Below, in pieces: positions 6,571 through 13,368 of a stretch of 16,483 nt of DNA. Under the pieces are notes generated by a model, which worked only from the letters and a program-made list of their open reading frames with translations, was not told the origin of the DNA and searched no databases. The stretch's first letter is position 1, and the number at the start of each line of letters is the position of its first letter. The translations under genes were made by a program, and so were the position numbers. The DNA is taken from assembly GCA_003644335.1 (NCBI GenBank), contig QNCB01000004.1:1-16483 (forward strand), written 5' to 3'. Source of the DNA: Planctomycetota bacterium. GTDB taxonomy: Bacteria > Planctomycetota > Phycisphaerae > SM23-33.

Positions 6571-6994
6571 TTTTAAAGATCTCTTTGGGCGAGGTTCGCC
6601 AAAGCCAAAGAAAGAGGAGAAGAAGACTGTCAGTAAAGACCTATGTGCGCGGATGGCGAAGGAGTGGGCGGAGTATCGCGTAGCTCCCCTTCCTCCTCTC
6701 CCCGTATATTCTGGAGGATCACAAATGGACATCACCGAAATGCTAAAGGCTATGGGCTCGCAGGGGCCTTATTCGTCTGCGCTAGAGCCTGAGCCTCCCG
6801 CTGTTCGTCCTGTCGGACGGACCGTAATGTTGAAGGAGGTGGGTAGTGACGAGTATCGCTTCATCCGGGCTACCGAGATCGAATCGGCAAGCCCCCACAA
6901 TGAGGGTTCGATTATCTGGACTAAGACCGGAGATTTTCACCGTACGTCGGCAGCTCCGAAAGAGGTTGTTGCGGCGATGCAGAAAGCTGAGTGA
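6560..6994 (+). CDS. Hypothetical protein, basic N-terminus with Pro-rich linker
   Basis: The frame is open upstream, but TTGGAGG at 6547-6553 supports ATG 6560, giving 144 residues and an 11-base overlap with the previous gene. The N-terminus has a Lys-rich segment (PKPKKEEKK, residues 14-22), then a short helix, a Pro-rich linker (APLPPLPV) and a C-terminal part with short predicted strands (RTVMLKEV, YRFIRATEI, GSIIWTKTG). A second ribosome binding site, TGGAGG at 6712-6717 before ATG 6725, could also yield the 89-residue C-terminal part alone. No family recognised. Confidence 0.7.
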   Translation: MGFSFKDLFGRGSPKPKKEEKKTVSKDLCARMAKEWAEYRVAPLPPLPVYSGGSQMDITEMLKAMGSQGPYSSALEPEPPAVRPVGRTVMLKEVGSDEYRFIRATEIESASPHNEGSIIWTKTGDFHRTSAAPKEVVAAMQKAE

Positions 6995-6999
6995 CCCAT

Positions 7000-7719
7000 A
7001 TGCCTAATCACGTAACGAACGTTATCAATGCTCCCAAGTATGTCCTGGATTCGATGATTGGCGAGCCCGGTGACGGTGGAGAACGTCTATCGTTCGATTT
7101 CAACAACGTAATCCCGAGGCCGCCGGAGTTGGATGTCACAGCTGAAGGTCGTGCTACGTCATTGGCGAAGCTGCTTACGGGTAGTGTGAAGTTCAATACG
7201 TCTGAAGCGAAAGACGGAGACCTCGGTGGTTTGACGGCAGCCATGGAGACATCGGGTGCTTTACAGTTGTTACAGGAAGGCGGCATCAAGACTTTTCCGG
7301 ATGCCAAGAGCTTCGAGAACTTCATACAGATTCTTCGGAATTGCCGAAACCACGGTTTTCCGACCTGGTATGAGTGGGACATCGCAAATTGGGGGACCAA
7401 GTGGAATGCGTATTCGTGTTCCCGGGAGAGTGACACCATGGTTTCATTCCGGACAGCATGGGCGGCGCCGCATCCTGTCATTTCCAAGCTGGCTGAGAAG
7501 TTTCCTAATGAGGAGATTGTACATCGCTGGGCCGACGAGGATATCGGGGTGAACTGCGGTTCGCTGCTATACCAGGACGGTGAGGTGACGGATCATGAGA
7601 TCAGTGATCCCGTGGACTTCGCTTTGATGCTCTGGAAGGGTGCTCGTGAATCCTACCGTGAGAACCCCGAGACAGGGAAATGGGAGTATTACGATGCGTG
7701 TGAAGGAGGCTCGGCATGA
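7000..7719 (+). CDS. DUF1281/YubB-like protein (Api92-like)
   Basis: A 239-residue protein. ATG 7000 begins MPNHVTN, the conserved N-terminus of the DUF1281/YubB family found on plasmids and in phages; GTG 6991 is a less likely in-frame alternative. Family hallmarks follow in order: FDFNNVIPRPPEL (residues 29-41), WYEWDIANWGTKWNAY (residues 119-134) and the later F-x-TAWAAPHPVISKL, with a final EDIGVNCG. Family members have ferredoxin-like folds and no established biochemical function. The ribosome binding site is weak (GAGTG), suggesting translation coupled to the gene before it, whose stop is 5 bases away. Confidence 0.85.
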   Translation: MPNHVTNVINAPKYVLDSMIGEPGDGGERLSFDFNNVIPRPPELDVTAEGRATSLAKLLTGSVKFNTSEAKDGDLGGLTAAMETSGALQLLQEGGIKTFPDAKSFENFIQILRNCRNHGFPTWYEWDIANWGTKWNAYSCSRESDTMVSFRTAWAAPHPVISKLAEKFPNEEIVHRWADEDIGVNCGSLLYQDGEVTDHEISDPVDFALMLWKGARESYRENPETGKWEYYDACEGGSA

Positions 7720-8267
7720 GCGATGGTGACGATGGTTTCCCGAAGCCTCCCGGGGAGATTCACGGAGAACCCCAATTACCGCCGAAGTCGGAGAGCCGAC
7801 CCGACGATTTCCCTCCTCCGAGTGAGGGTCACATAACTGATGGTGTTTCGCAGATAAACGGCAGCACCGGCGCCTATTCCGGGATCAACCCGTACACGTC
7901 GGAGCTGTCCATCTTCAAAGCGCAGGAGTTCGCCAAGCTCGATAGGGTGACCGCTGAAGACTTCTTCGAGTGTACGTCTGCTTTGGATGACGAGGTGCGC
8001 TATATCCGCAAGGCTTTTGTGGAGTCCATGGTGCAGCACGATAGGGGCACCATTGTGAGAACGTTCAGCGGAGACTTCCATATAGTGAAGGAGCAGCGCA
8101 TCGACTTGATGAAGAGGCTAGACTCTCGACAGCCCCTTAGGTTCGAGGCTCACGACATTGGGATTCTGGAAATGAAGATTCGAGAGTTGCGGCAGGAGGT
8201 GAATACTCTGGGTATGCGGAACAAGGAAACAATGAGGCGTATGGAAAGGCTGGAACATGAAAAATAA
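7716..8267 (+). CDS. Hypothetical protein with disordered N-terminus and C-terminal coiled coil
   Basis: A 183-residue protein. AAGGAGG at 7703-7709 and an ATGA overlap with the previous gene fix the start. Residues 1-60 are rich in Pro, Gly, Ser and Asp and likely disordered. Residues 65-140 are helical with many charged residues, and residues 148-183 (IGILEMKIRELRQEVNTLG and onward) have heptad spacing typical of a coiled coil. It is probably an oligomeric or scaffold-like protein; function not recognised. It overlaps the next gene by 11 bases, and that protein is also coiled-coil. Confidence 0.75.
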   Translation: MSDGDDGFPKPPGEIHGEPQLPPKSESRPDDFPPPSEGHITDGVSQINGSTGAYSGINPYTSELSIFKAQEFAKLDRVTAEDFFECTSALDDEVRYIRKAFVESMVQHDRGTIVRTFSGDFHIVKEQRIDLMKRLDSRQPLRFEAHDIGILEMKIRELRQEVNTLGMRNKETMRRMERLEHEK

Positions 8268-8580
8268 GATGCGTGAGTGTCAGGTATGCGGCCATAAGAC
8301 GTGTGAGCATATTTCTGAGTTGCTGGAAACCCAAACTACCGAGGTAGTCAAGCTCAAGGGTATTTTGGAGACGGCGGCCAGGATCGCCGGAAAAAAACTC
8401 ACGGGTAAGGATCTCGACGATGCTCATGTCAAGCGTGTCGCCGACATGATTTTCCGTGAGGAGCAGATGGCCACCTGGATGACGCTGGATGAGCGCACGG
8501 CCATGGAGATGGAGATTGGCTACAGAGATCACCGGATACAAGAGCTCGAGGATGAGCTGAAGGAGCTGAAGAAACTATGA
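8257..8580 (+). CDS. Small zinc-knuckle and coiled-coil protein
   Basis: A 107-residue protein starting inside the previous gene (AAGG at 8245-8248 upstream; a second ATG at 8269 is possible). The N-terminus has C8-x2-C11-x4-C16-x-H18, which could bind one zinc ion. The rest is strongly helical, ending in a Glu/Lys/Leu heptad run (IQELEDELKELKKL). Pairing with the coiled coil of the preceding protein is possible but is inference only. Its stop overlaps the next start (ATGA). Confidence 0.7.
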   Translation: MKNKMRECQVCGHKTCEHISELLETQTTEVVKLKGILETAARIAGKKLTGKDLDDAHVKRVADMIFREEQMATWMTLDERTAMEMEIGYRDHRIQELEDELKELKKL

Positions 8581-8858
8581 GCTATCAATTTCGTAACTGG
8601 ACAATCCCCGACCACATGATGTCGGGGCTCCGGCGCTACATTGATGATCACTGCGCCGTGGGCGATTTTCTCACGGCTGTTTTGGGGAACAACCTGCGTG
8701 AGGCTGTGCATCGTGCAGATGATCACAACCTCGAGAATCTCCCGGCGTATGTGTACTATCTCTACAACGAAGCGCCGTCAAAATGTTGGGGTTCACCGGA
8801 GAAGGTCAAAGAATGGTTGGAGGCTGAGCCCGAGAAGGCGGGGCTAAAATCGGTATAA
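8577..8858 (+). CDS. Conserved phage protein, FLTAVLxN family
   Basis: A 93-residue protein coupled by ATGA to the gene before. I recognise the pattern IPDHMMxGLRRYI...GDFLTAVLGNNL, EAVxRADxxN, LPAYVYYLYNEAP and CWGSPExVxxW as a small family widespread in tailed phages and prophages, and nearly the whole protein matches it. No function is established for the family. AT-rich bases and a short hairpin (8849-8864) follow the end of the gene, before the strong ribosome binding site of the next. Confidence 0.8.
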   Translation: MSYQFRNWTIPDHMMSGLRRYIDDHCAVGDFLTAVLGNNLREAVHRADDHNLENLPAYVYYLYNEAPSKCWGSPEKVKEWLEAEPEKAGLKSV

Positions 8859-8882
8859 GCCGATAAACGAAAGGAGGCCGCT

Positions 8883-9836
8883 ATGGACGACGATGCTGTT
8901 TCTGAACTGGAAGAACAGATTCGCCTCATCGAAGAGTCCGTGGGCCTCCCCCAGATGCGGGAGAAGCTCGCGAAGCCCCAGGAGCCGGAAGAACAACGTG
9001 TTCAGGCGCTCCAGAAGCGGGAAGCCAAGCGTGAGTTTGAGGCGCGGTTGGCGGAAAAAAGACGTGGGGAGGAGCGTGGGACTGAGAAACAGATAGCTGC
9101 GCAAGAGAGGGCACGCAAACTCGAGGAACGAGCAGCCAAGCAGGCTGCACAGAAACGTGAGAGGGAAGACCGACGTAGGCGAGCCTTGCGTGCAGCGGAG
9201 AAGCGTGAGCACCGGGGACAAGAGAAACTACGTAAGGCGCTTGAGCGTCGAGAGCGTGAGATACGGAAGGCACTGAAAGGGGCAGAGACACTCTACGATC
9301 CGCAGACGTTCGAGGAGTTTCCTTGCACACGTAAAGAGTGCCTCAGCTTGCTGGCCTATGGAGATTTCAAGAGGGGAAAGTGCGACGAGTGCGGCGCCGA
9401 AGGCTACATGAATGAGTTCAAGGGGCGGAATCTTTGCCGTGCTTGCTTCTGTGCGGATGATCCTGAAGCGATCAAGGTTGCGTTGGTAAAGTCCAATTTC
9501 AACAGGACTGTTACGCACTACAGCACCACCGGCGCCTCAATGTTCAGTCGTCTCAATGCTACGTGGTTACTGGATCGCTATGAGTGGGCTGACTCCCTCT
9601 TGCGGACGCTACCGTACAAGCTCACCCGTAAGGAATTTTTCGAATTACGCGACGCCCTCGTAGTATGGAGCAACCAGCGCCCGCGCTCCGAATGGCGTAA
9701 CGCTCGCAGTATCCTTTTAGCGTGTTTCGCGGATTCCAAGTACTTCCATCAAATGAAGCCTGTAAGAACGCCTGACGGTAAGCTGGCGTTTTTATTACGT
9801 AGGACTGGCGGAGACGTCCGAGATCTACTAAAATGA
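8883..9836 (+). CDS. Long charged-helix protein with zinc finger
   Basis: A 317-residue protein with AAAGGAGG at 8870-8877. Residues 36-135 are almost only Glu, Lys, Arg, Ala, Gln and Leu, the composition of a single long alpha helix or coiled coil. Residues 148-190 hold C148-x4-C153, then C167-x2-C170 and C185-x2-C188, a four-cysteine treble-clef-like zinc site with two further cysteines before it. The C-terminal 130 residues are globular and helix-rich with conserved-looking Trp and Arg. It probably binds nucleic acid or acts as a spacer or adaptor, but no family is recognised. The N-terminal helix is low-complexity, so database matches there would mean little. Confidence 0.8.
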   Translation: MDDDAVSELEEQIRLIEESVGLPQMREKLAKPQEPEEQRVQALQKREAKREFEARLAEKRRGEERGTEKQIAAQERARKLEERAAKQAAQKREREDRRRRALRAAEKREHRGQEKLRKALERREREIRKALKGAETLYDPQTFEEFPCTRKECLSLLAYGDFKRGKCDECGAEGYMNEFKGRNLCRACFCADDPEAIKVALVKSNFNRTVTHYSTTGASMFSRLNATWLLDRYEWADSLLRTLPYKLTRKEFFELRDALVVWSNQRPRSEWRNARSILLACFADSKYFHQMKPVRTPDGKLAFLLRRTGGDVRDLLK

Positions 9837-9862
9837 AAAGGCTTTAAGGAGCGACTGCCACT

Positions 9863-10288
9863 ATGCAGACATTTTTACCGTATCCTAACTACGTAGATAG
9901 CGCTGCGTGCTTGGACAACAAACGTCTGGGCAAGCAGCGTGTGGAGGCTAAGCAGATCCACGACCACCTGAGCGGGTTTAGCCGCAGTGATGCGTGGAGG
10001 AATCATCCTGCTGTGCTTATGTGGACGGGTTACGAGAACGCGCTACTCCTTTACTACTGCACTGTGGTGAAGGAGTGGATACGCCGGGGATTTGAAAACA
10101 ACATGCCGCTCTACGGTGTGCCGTTTCTCGACATGCCGCCCTGGCACGGTTATCAGCCGTTTCATGCTTCTCACCGTTCAAATTTACTGCGTAAAGATCC
10201 TATTCACTACATGATCTTCGGTTGGGAAGAACCGGATGACTTGCCGTATTACTGGCCTTCTTCGTGCGACAGGAAGACTTATGCCTAA
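9863..10288 (+). CDS. Pyrimidine-dimer DNA glycosylase-like protein (MSMEG_6728 family)
   Basis: A 141-residue protein; AAGGAG at 9846-9851 lies upstream at somewhat long spacing. The N-terminus MQTFLPYPNYVDSAACLD, then KRLGKQRVEAKQI, W-R-N-HPAVLMW-x-GYE, and near the end HASHRSNLLRKDP with PDDLPYYWP all match the MSMEG_6728-like family, related to pyrimidine-dimer DNA glycosylases (T4 endonuclease V group). Those enzymes cut the glycosyl bond at UV lesions through an N-terminal amine. Here residue 2 is Gln and residue 3 Thr, so the catalytic residue is not certain. A DNA repair role would protect phage DNA, but activity is inferred from family only. Confidence 0.8.
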   Translation: MQTFLPYPNYVDSAACLDNKRLGKQRVEAKQIHDHLSGFSRSDAWRNHPAVLMWTGYENALLLYYCTVVKEWIRRGFENNMPLYGVPFLDMPPWHGYQPFHASHRSNLLRKDPIHYMIFGWEEPDDLPYYWPSSCDRKTYA

Positions 10289-10315
10289 AGTATTCCAAGA
10301 AAAGGGGTTGAAACA

Positions 10316-10498
10316 ATGAACAAGCGTGAAGCTAAAAGGCTTGCGTGTCGCTGTGCTTATCAGCTCCTCAACTTGGATCATAACAATGAGTTCCTCGCGG
10401 ACCGCGCAGAAGGGGAAGCAGGAAAGCTGACGATTGCGTGGGAAGAACGGCTTGAGGAGTTGGAAAGACGTGGATGGCCTGAGAAAGAGGGCAAATGA
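10316..10498 (+). CDS. Small conserved phage protein (60 residues)
   Basis: AAAAGGGG at 10300-10307 precedes the ATG. The protein begins MNKREAKRLACRCAYQLL and continues with a second charged helix (WEERLEELERRGW). Small proteins with this KREAxxxA start and E-L-x-x-R-G end are frequent in phage accessory regions and have no known function. It is coupled by ATGA to the hydrolase gene that follows. Confidence 0.75.
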   Translation: MNKREAKRLACRCAYQLLNLDHNNEFLADRAEGEAGKLTIAWEERLEELERRGWPEKEGK

Positions 10499-11085
10499 AA
10501 TACTTGTTTATCGCAGTTCTGTTGTTGGTCAGCACCAACCTCTCAGCCGACACCGATCCGGTATGGGGGGGACGCAGAGTCCTTGTGATAGGGGATTCCC
10601 TTATCGCAGGTAATTCCGGCTTTGCTGCGTGTCTACGAGAGTGCTTGAAGACGGCACCTGCGTCCCTTTTCATCGAATCCGAAATCGGAGCGCGTCCCCG
10701 TACGTTCTCCAAAGACAACCGGCTTCATGAACTCATCAAGAAGCACAAGGCCGAGAGTGTCATCATTGTTCTCGGTATGAATACGCTCCGTAGTCCTGCG
10801 TCTGTTGTGCGGGATTCTATTCGGAACCTTACTTATCAACTTCACGGGACTGAGTGCTTCTGGGTCGGTCCTCCTCCGCTGATAGAGGGGGCGGACCACC
10901 TCTTGAAGAAGTACCGGTCTTTCGTTGAGCCGAAGTGTAAGTACTTCGATACATCCAAAGAGGTCAAGTTCTCGCCCAAGAGTGTCAGCGGTTTCCACGT
11001 CAAGGCTTGGAAGGGTAGGAGGTGGGCAAAGGCGTTTCTCTGGTGGGTGTTTAACCAAGTGCCGGTAGAAAGGACGATTTCTTGA
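10495..11085 (+). CDS. Secreted SGNH/GDSL-family hydrolase
   Basis: A 196-residue protein. Residues 1-18 are a typical Sec signal peptide (K3, hydrophobic IAVLLLV, then LSA before the likely cut). VLVIGDSLIAGN (residues 29-40) is the GDSL block with nucleophile Ser35, Gly65 (SEIGA) fits block II, and VLGMN (92-96) fits block III with Asn96. The C-terminal SGFHVKAWKGRRWA has His168 in block V, but the usual Asp three residues before it is Ser165, so a Ser-His dyad or loss of activity is possible. The family cleaves ester or acetyl groups, for example on polysaccharides or lipids. Export suggests action on the host envelope or outside the cell; the substrate is unknown. Confidence 0.85.
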   Translation: MKYLFIAVLLLVSTNLSADTDPVWGGRRVLVIGDSLIAGNSGFAACLRECLKTAPASLFIESEIGARPRTFSKDNRLHELIKKHKAESVIIVLGMNTLRSPASVVRDSIRNLTYQLHGTECFWVGPPPLIEGADHLLKKYRSFVEPKCKYFDTSKEVKFSPKSVSGFHVKAWKGRRWAKAFLWWVFNQVPVERTIS

Positions 11086-11086
11086 A

Positions 11087-11359
11087 ATGAGCGAATACCC
11101 CGAGTGCGACAAGCTTTCCAACGTCAAAGACGAATCACAAATCATTGGTGAGTTTCTGGACTGGTGTAATTCCCAAGGAGTGCACCTGGCCACTTACTAC
11201 GAAGAGCGCGGCCTGGTCGCCGACCGCCGCAGCATCGAGCAGGTCCTGGCCGACTACTTCGACATCGACCTCGACAAGGTCGAAGAGGAGCGGCGTCACA
11301 TCCTCGAGATGCAGCAGGAACGCAACCGAAGCTACGAGCTTCTGGAGGTATTGTCATGA
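11087..11359 (+). CDS. Conserved phage protein, SQxIGEFLDW family
   Basis: A 90-residue protein. I recognise MSEYPExxKL, SQIIGEFLDW (residues 17-26), VLADYFDIDLDKVEEERRHI as a small family found across many phages and prophages, with no known function. It follows the hydrolase stop by one base; the nearest purine-rich site (AAAGGA, 11069-11074) is a little far away. Codons 40-65 (11204-11281) all end in G or C, unlike neighbouring genes, which hints at origin from a higher-GC genome. It is coupled by ATGA to the next small gene. Confidence 0.85.
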   Translation: MSEYPECDKLSNVKDESQIIGEFLDWCNSQGVHLATYYEERGLVADRRSIEQVLADYFDIDLDKVEEERRHILEMQQERNRSYELLEVLS

Positions 11360-11478
11360 GAGTGGACTGTTGCTGGGGTGCTTTTGCCGACGACAGGTTT
11401 CCCAAGTCCATAGACTACTTCAAGAAGGAGTGCTGGAGAACGGTTTACGGCACTACCAAGGAGGGCGATGATGACTGA
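11356..11478 (+). CDS. Small hypothetical protein (40 residues)
   Basis: ATG 11356 overlaps the previous stop (ATGA), with GGAGG at 11344-11348. The product begins MRVDCCWGAFADDRFPKS and contains YFKKECWRTVYG; it has three Cys, two Trp and an acidic end (EGDDD). No family recognised. The good ribosome binding site and coupling support it as a real gene. It overlaps the next gene by 8 bases if that one starts at 11471. Confidence 0.6.
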   Translation: MRVDCCWGAFADDRFPKSIDYFKKECWRTVYGTTKEGDDD

Positions 11479-11689
11479 AGCACCGTTGAAAAAAGACGAC
11501 AAAGTCCGCACCGGTTTCTACGCGCGTGAGACGCAGATCGTTCGCTTGGTGGTGTCTGTGAGGAAGCACGACTGTGAGGGCGGTTTTTTGGTAAAAGCTG
11601 ATGGCGGAGAACAATGTGAGTGTTGTGGCTATAAGGGGAGGGAGACGCCGGAGCTGTCTAGCAATTGGTTCAGCAAAGTGGAGGAGTGA
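11471..11689 (+). CDS. Small cysteine-containing hypothetical protein (72 residues)
   Basis: Two adjacent ATGs (11468 and 11471). AAGGAGG at 11458-11464 gives better spacing to 11471. Residues 10-45 form a strand-rich part with KVRTG...VVSVRKHDCEGGFLVKADG, followed by C49-E-C51-C52-G and an SNWF near the end. The strand pattern with V-R and a final WF resembles small beta-barrel phage proteins, but this is only a guess. C35, C49, C51 and C52 could hold a metal ion. Confidence 0.7.
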   Translation: MTEAPLKKDDKVRTGFYARETQIVRLVVSVRKHDCEGGFLVKADGGEQCECCGYKGRETPELSSNWFSKVEE

Positions 11690-11693
11690 GCCG

Positions 11694-11942
11694 GTGCGCT
11701 GGCGTCCACGTAAAGAGTATGCCCACGCCTACGTCATCGGCTGGGCCACTGACGACTCCCACCGGGGAGGCCATGCGCTGCGCCACATCAATCTGGAAGA
11801 TTTTTGGAAGCAGCTCGAGAGCTACACGGGTGGTACGGGCATAGCGAAGTTCGATTACGAGGATCTTCCTGAGGACGAGAAGACGTCCGACAGGGAACTC
11901 GCAGAGAAGTTGATGAAGCTTTTGGAGGAGGTTCAAAAATGA
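11694..11942 (+). CDS. Small hypothetical protein (82 residues), GTG start
   Basis: The frame is open further upstream, but that part runs through the previous gene. GAGGAG at 11681-11686 followed by GTG at 11694 is the best start. The protein has a strand-rich N-terminus (YAHAYVIGWATDD), then LEDFWKQLESY, an acidic stretch (DYEDLPEDEK) and a C-terminal helix (ELAEKLMKLLEEV). No family recognised. Its stop overlaps the next start (ATGA). Confidence 0.7.
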   Translation: MRWRPRKEYAHAYVIGWATDDSHRGGHALRHINLEDFWKQLESYTGGTGIAKFDYEDLPEDEKTSDRELAEKLMKLLEEVQK

Positions 11943-12655
11943 ACGAATACCAGCAGATGATCGCAAAGATCGACAGGGATATTATGCAATGCAAGAAGCA
12001 TCTGGAGGATCTGCAAACCACGCGCAGAACACTCACAGTACTAACAGCAAATGAGCCGGTGACGGCCCCTGAGCCGGTGACGGCCCCTGAGTCCGTTAAG
12101 AGTCCGTCTGCCGCTATCTACAAAGTACTGCCTGATACACCTACCCATAACATCACGTCTATGGGTCTGGCACGTCAGTACATGGAGAAGTATCAGAACG
12201 GAAAAGAAACACCGTTCACTTACGCGAAGCTGACATCTTCGGCAGGATCGATTTTGGAGCACAACCGCGCGCCGCGTGGAAGTTCCAAGAGCTGGGACAT
12301 GATCCGCGAAGCAGACTCAGACAAGAAGCCGTTCCGGTATTTCGTGCGTCCTCGAAAATCTGGTCCCCAGCTTTCGTTACTCCCTGACACGGAGCAAAAG
12401 GCGCGTAAGACTCGGTCTGCTACCAAGTCCGACGTCTTAAAAGTAGCCGAGGATCTCTTTATGAAGTATTCCTCCGGGGATAAGTTCATGCAGAAAGATT
12501 TCGTGACCAACATAGTCCGCGCTATGGAGAGTTGGGAAGACCGAAAATACATAAATGACGTGGTTCGTTCCTACCTGAGAGATCTCGAAAAAGAAGAACT
12601 CGTAGGTCTTTCCTACCAAGGAAGACGAGGTCATCAGGAGTGGAAGGTGTTGTGA
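11939..12655 (+). CDS. Hypothetical protein with coiled coil, EPVTAP repeat and possible winged helices
   Basis: A 238-residue protein with GGAGGAG at 11925-11931. Residues 1-33 look like a short coiled coil. Residues 39-52 contain an exact 18-base tandem duplication (12053-12070 and 12071-12088) encoding EPVTAP twice, followed by a degenerate third unit. Residues 60-145 and 165-238 each have the helix and basic-strand pattern of a small winged-helix-like domain; the second holds SDVLKVAEDLFMKY, DVVRSYLRDLEKEELVGL and a basic GRRGHQEW. DNA binding, as dimer or multimer through the coiled coil, is plausible but unproven. Confidence 0.65.
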   Translation: MNEYQQMIAKIDRDIMQCKKHLEDLQTTRRTLTVLTANEPVTAPEPVTAPESVKSPSAAIYKVLPDTPTHNITSMGLARQYMEKYQNGKETPFTYAKLTSSAGSILEHNRAPRGSSKSWDMIREADSDKKPFRYFVRPRKSGPQLSLLPDTEQKARKTRSATKSDVLKVAEDLFMKYSSGDKFMQKDFVTNIVRAMESWEDRKYINDVVRSYLRDLEKEELVGLSYQGRRGHQEWKVL

Positions 12656-12926
12656 TGAATATCGTCAACACACACACAAGACCCTGACGTCTTTCTTCTA
12701 CGACCTTGTTAAGGCGGTCCCCGCGGGAACTATCAACGCAGCCATTATGAACACTGTTCTCGTTGAAGAGAACGGCGATCCCAAGGAAATCAAGTACTGC
12801 GACGAGGATCTGCGCAAGTACGCAGAGTCCTGCTCGAGGCAGCTCCTGGAGTACCGTACGAAGTACACACTCAAACAACTCAACATGATGGGGTATCCAG
12901 ATACGGTGACGGGTGACGACAAATGA
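12655..12926 (+). pseudogene. Small protein gene out of frame at a (CA)5 repeat
   Basis: ATG 12655 overlaps the stop before it (TGATG) but stops after 10 codons. A protein-like frame with good codon use runs from about 12660 to a TGA at 12924-12926, which itself overlaps the next start (ATGA). The two frames join exactly if one CA unit of (CA)5 at 12669-12678 is removed, giving 89 residues starting MNIVNTHKTLTSFFYDLVKA and containing LVEENGDPKEIKY. As it stands, only a 59-residue piece from ATG 12747 could be made. Explanations are sequencing error, inactivating mutation, or repeat-based phase variation. No known family. Confidence 0.7.
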
Positions 12927-13153
12927 CCGGCTACCACGTCACCACACGCAAGAAACTCGAACGCTACCTCGTGACCGGAGCCATCCTGCCGCCTGTACGC
13001 TTCTGGCCCAACCCGTACACAGCTACTCGTTGGGCAAAGAAAACGGGGCGGTCCGTCATTCTGGAAATAGAAGTAGAGAAGTCTTACCCCATGCCGGACC
13101 ACCGTCCGGCGGAGTGGACACCTGAACATGTCCGTAGTTGGAAGGAGGTCTAA
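12923..13153 (+). CDS. Small YHVTT-motif protein
   Basis: A 76-residue protein. The pattern GYHVTTRKKLERYLVTGAIL, PPVRFWP, A-x-RWAKKTGRSVILEIEV, then PMPDHRPAxWTPEHV is one I associate with an uncharacterised family in phages and other mobile DNA. The His-x-Thr on the first strand and the Gly after the helix recall the NAD-binding start of ADP-ribosyltransferase-like folds such as DarT, but the protein is too short for a complete enzyme and the link is weak. It starts by ATGA overlap with the frameshifted gene. Confidence 0.7.
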   Translation: MTGYHVTTRKKLERYLVTGAILPPVRFWPNPYTATRWAKKTGRSVILEIEVEKSYPMPDHRPAEWTPEHVRSWKEV

Positions 13154-13155
13154 GA

Positions 13156-13368
13156 GTGGACGAACAACTCTTACAACAAATCGACGACACAATTAGAAGC
13201 TTCCCTGAGGAGAAGGACCGCTACAACCTGAAGCGTCTCTTCGCTCTGACGAAGCTCCGCAACAACATCCACAAGTACAAAGAGAATCTCGTCGACATGC
13301 TGTCCACGATCAATGCAATGGAGAAGGCGCTCGACAAGGAGATCGCTAACGTGGAAAGGTGTTGCTGA
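13156..13368 (+). CDS. Small helical hypothetical protein (70 residues), GTG start
   Basis: AAGGAGG at 13142-13148 lies 7 bases before GTG 13156, preferred to the ATG at 13138, which lies inside the ribosome binding region. The protein is nearly all helix with a heptad-like second half (KENLVDMLSTINAMEKALDK) and may dimerise. No family recognised. Its stop overlaps the following ATG (TGATG at 13366-13370). Confidence 0.7.
   Translation: MDEQLLQQIDDTIRSFPEEKDRYNLKRLFALTKLRNNIHKYKENLVDMLSTINAMEKALDKEIANVERCC

Noticed and set aside
8849..8864. ATCGG/CCGAT hairpin near a gene end
   Set aside because: Overlaps the stop codon, has only 5 pairs and no T-run; probably chance.
8926..9330. 134-codon - strand frame opposite the charged-helix gene
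   Set aside because: Antisense of repetitive Glu/Lys/Arg codons naturally stays open. No ribosome binding site.
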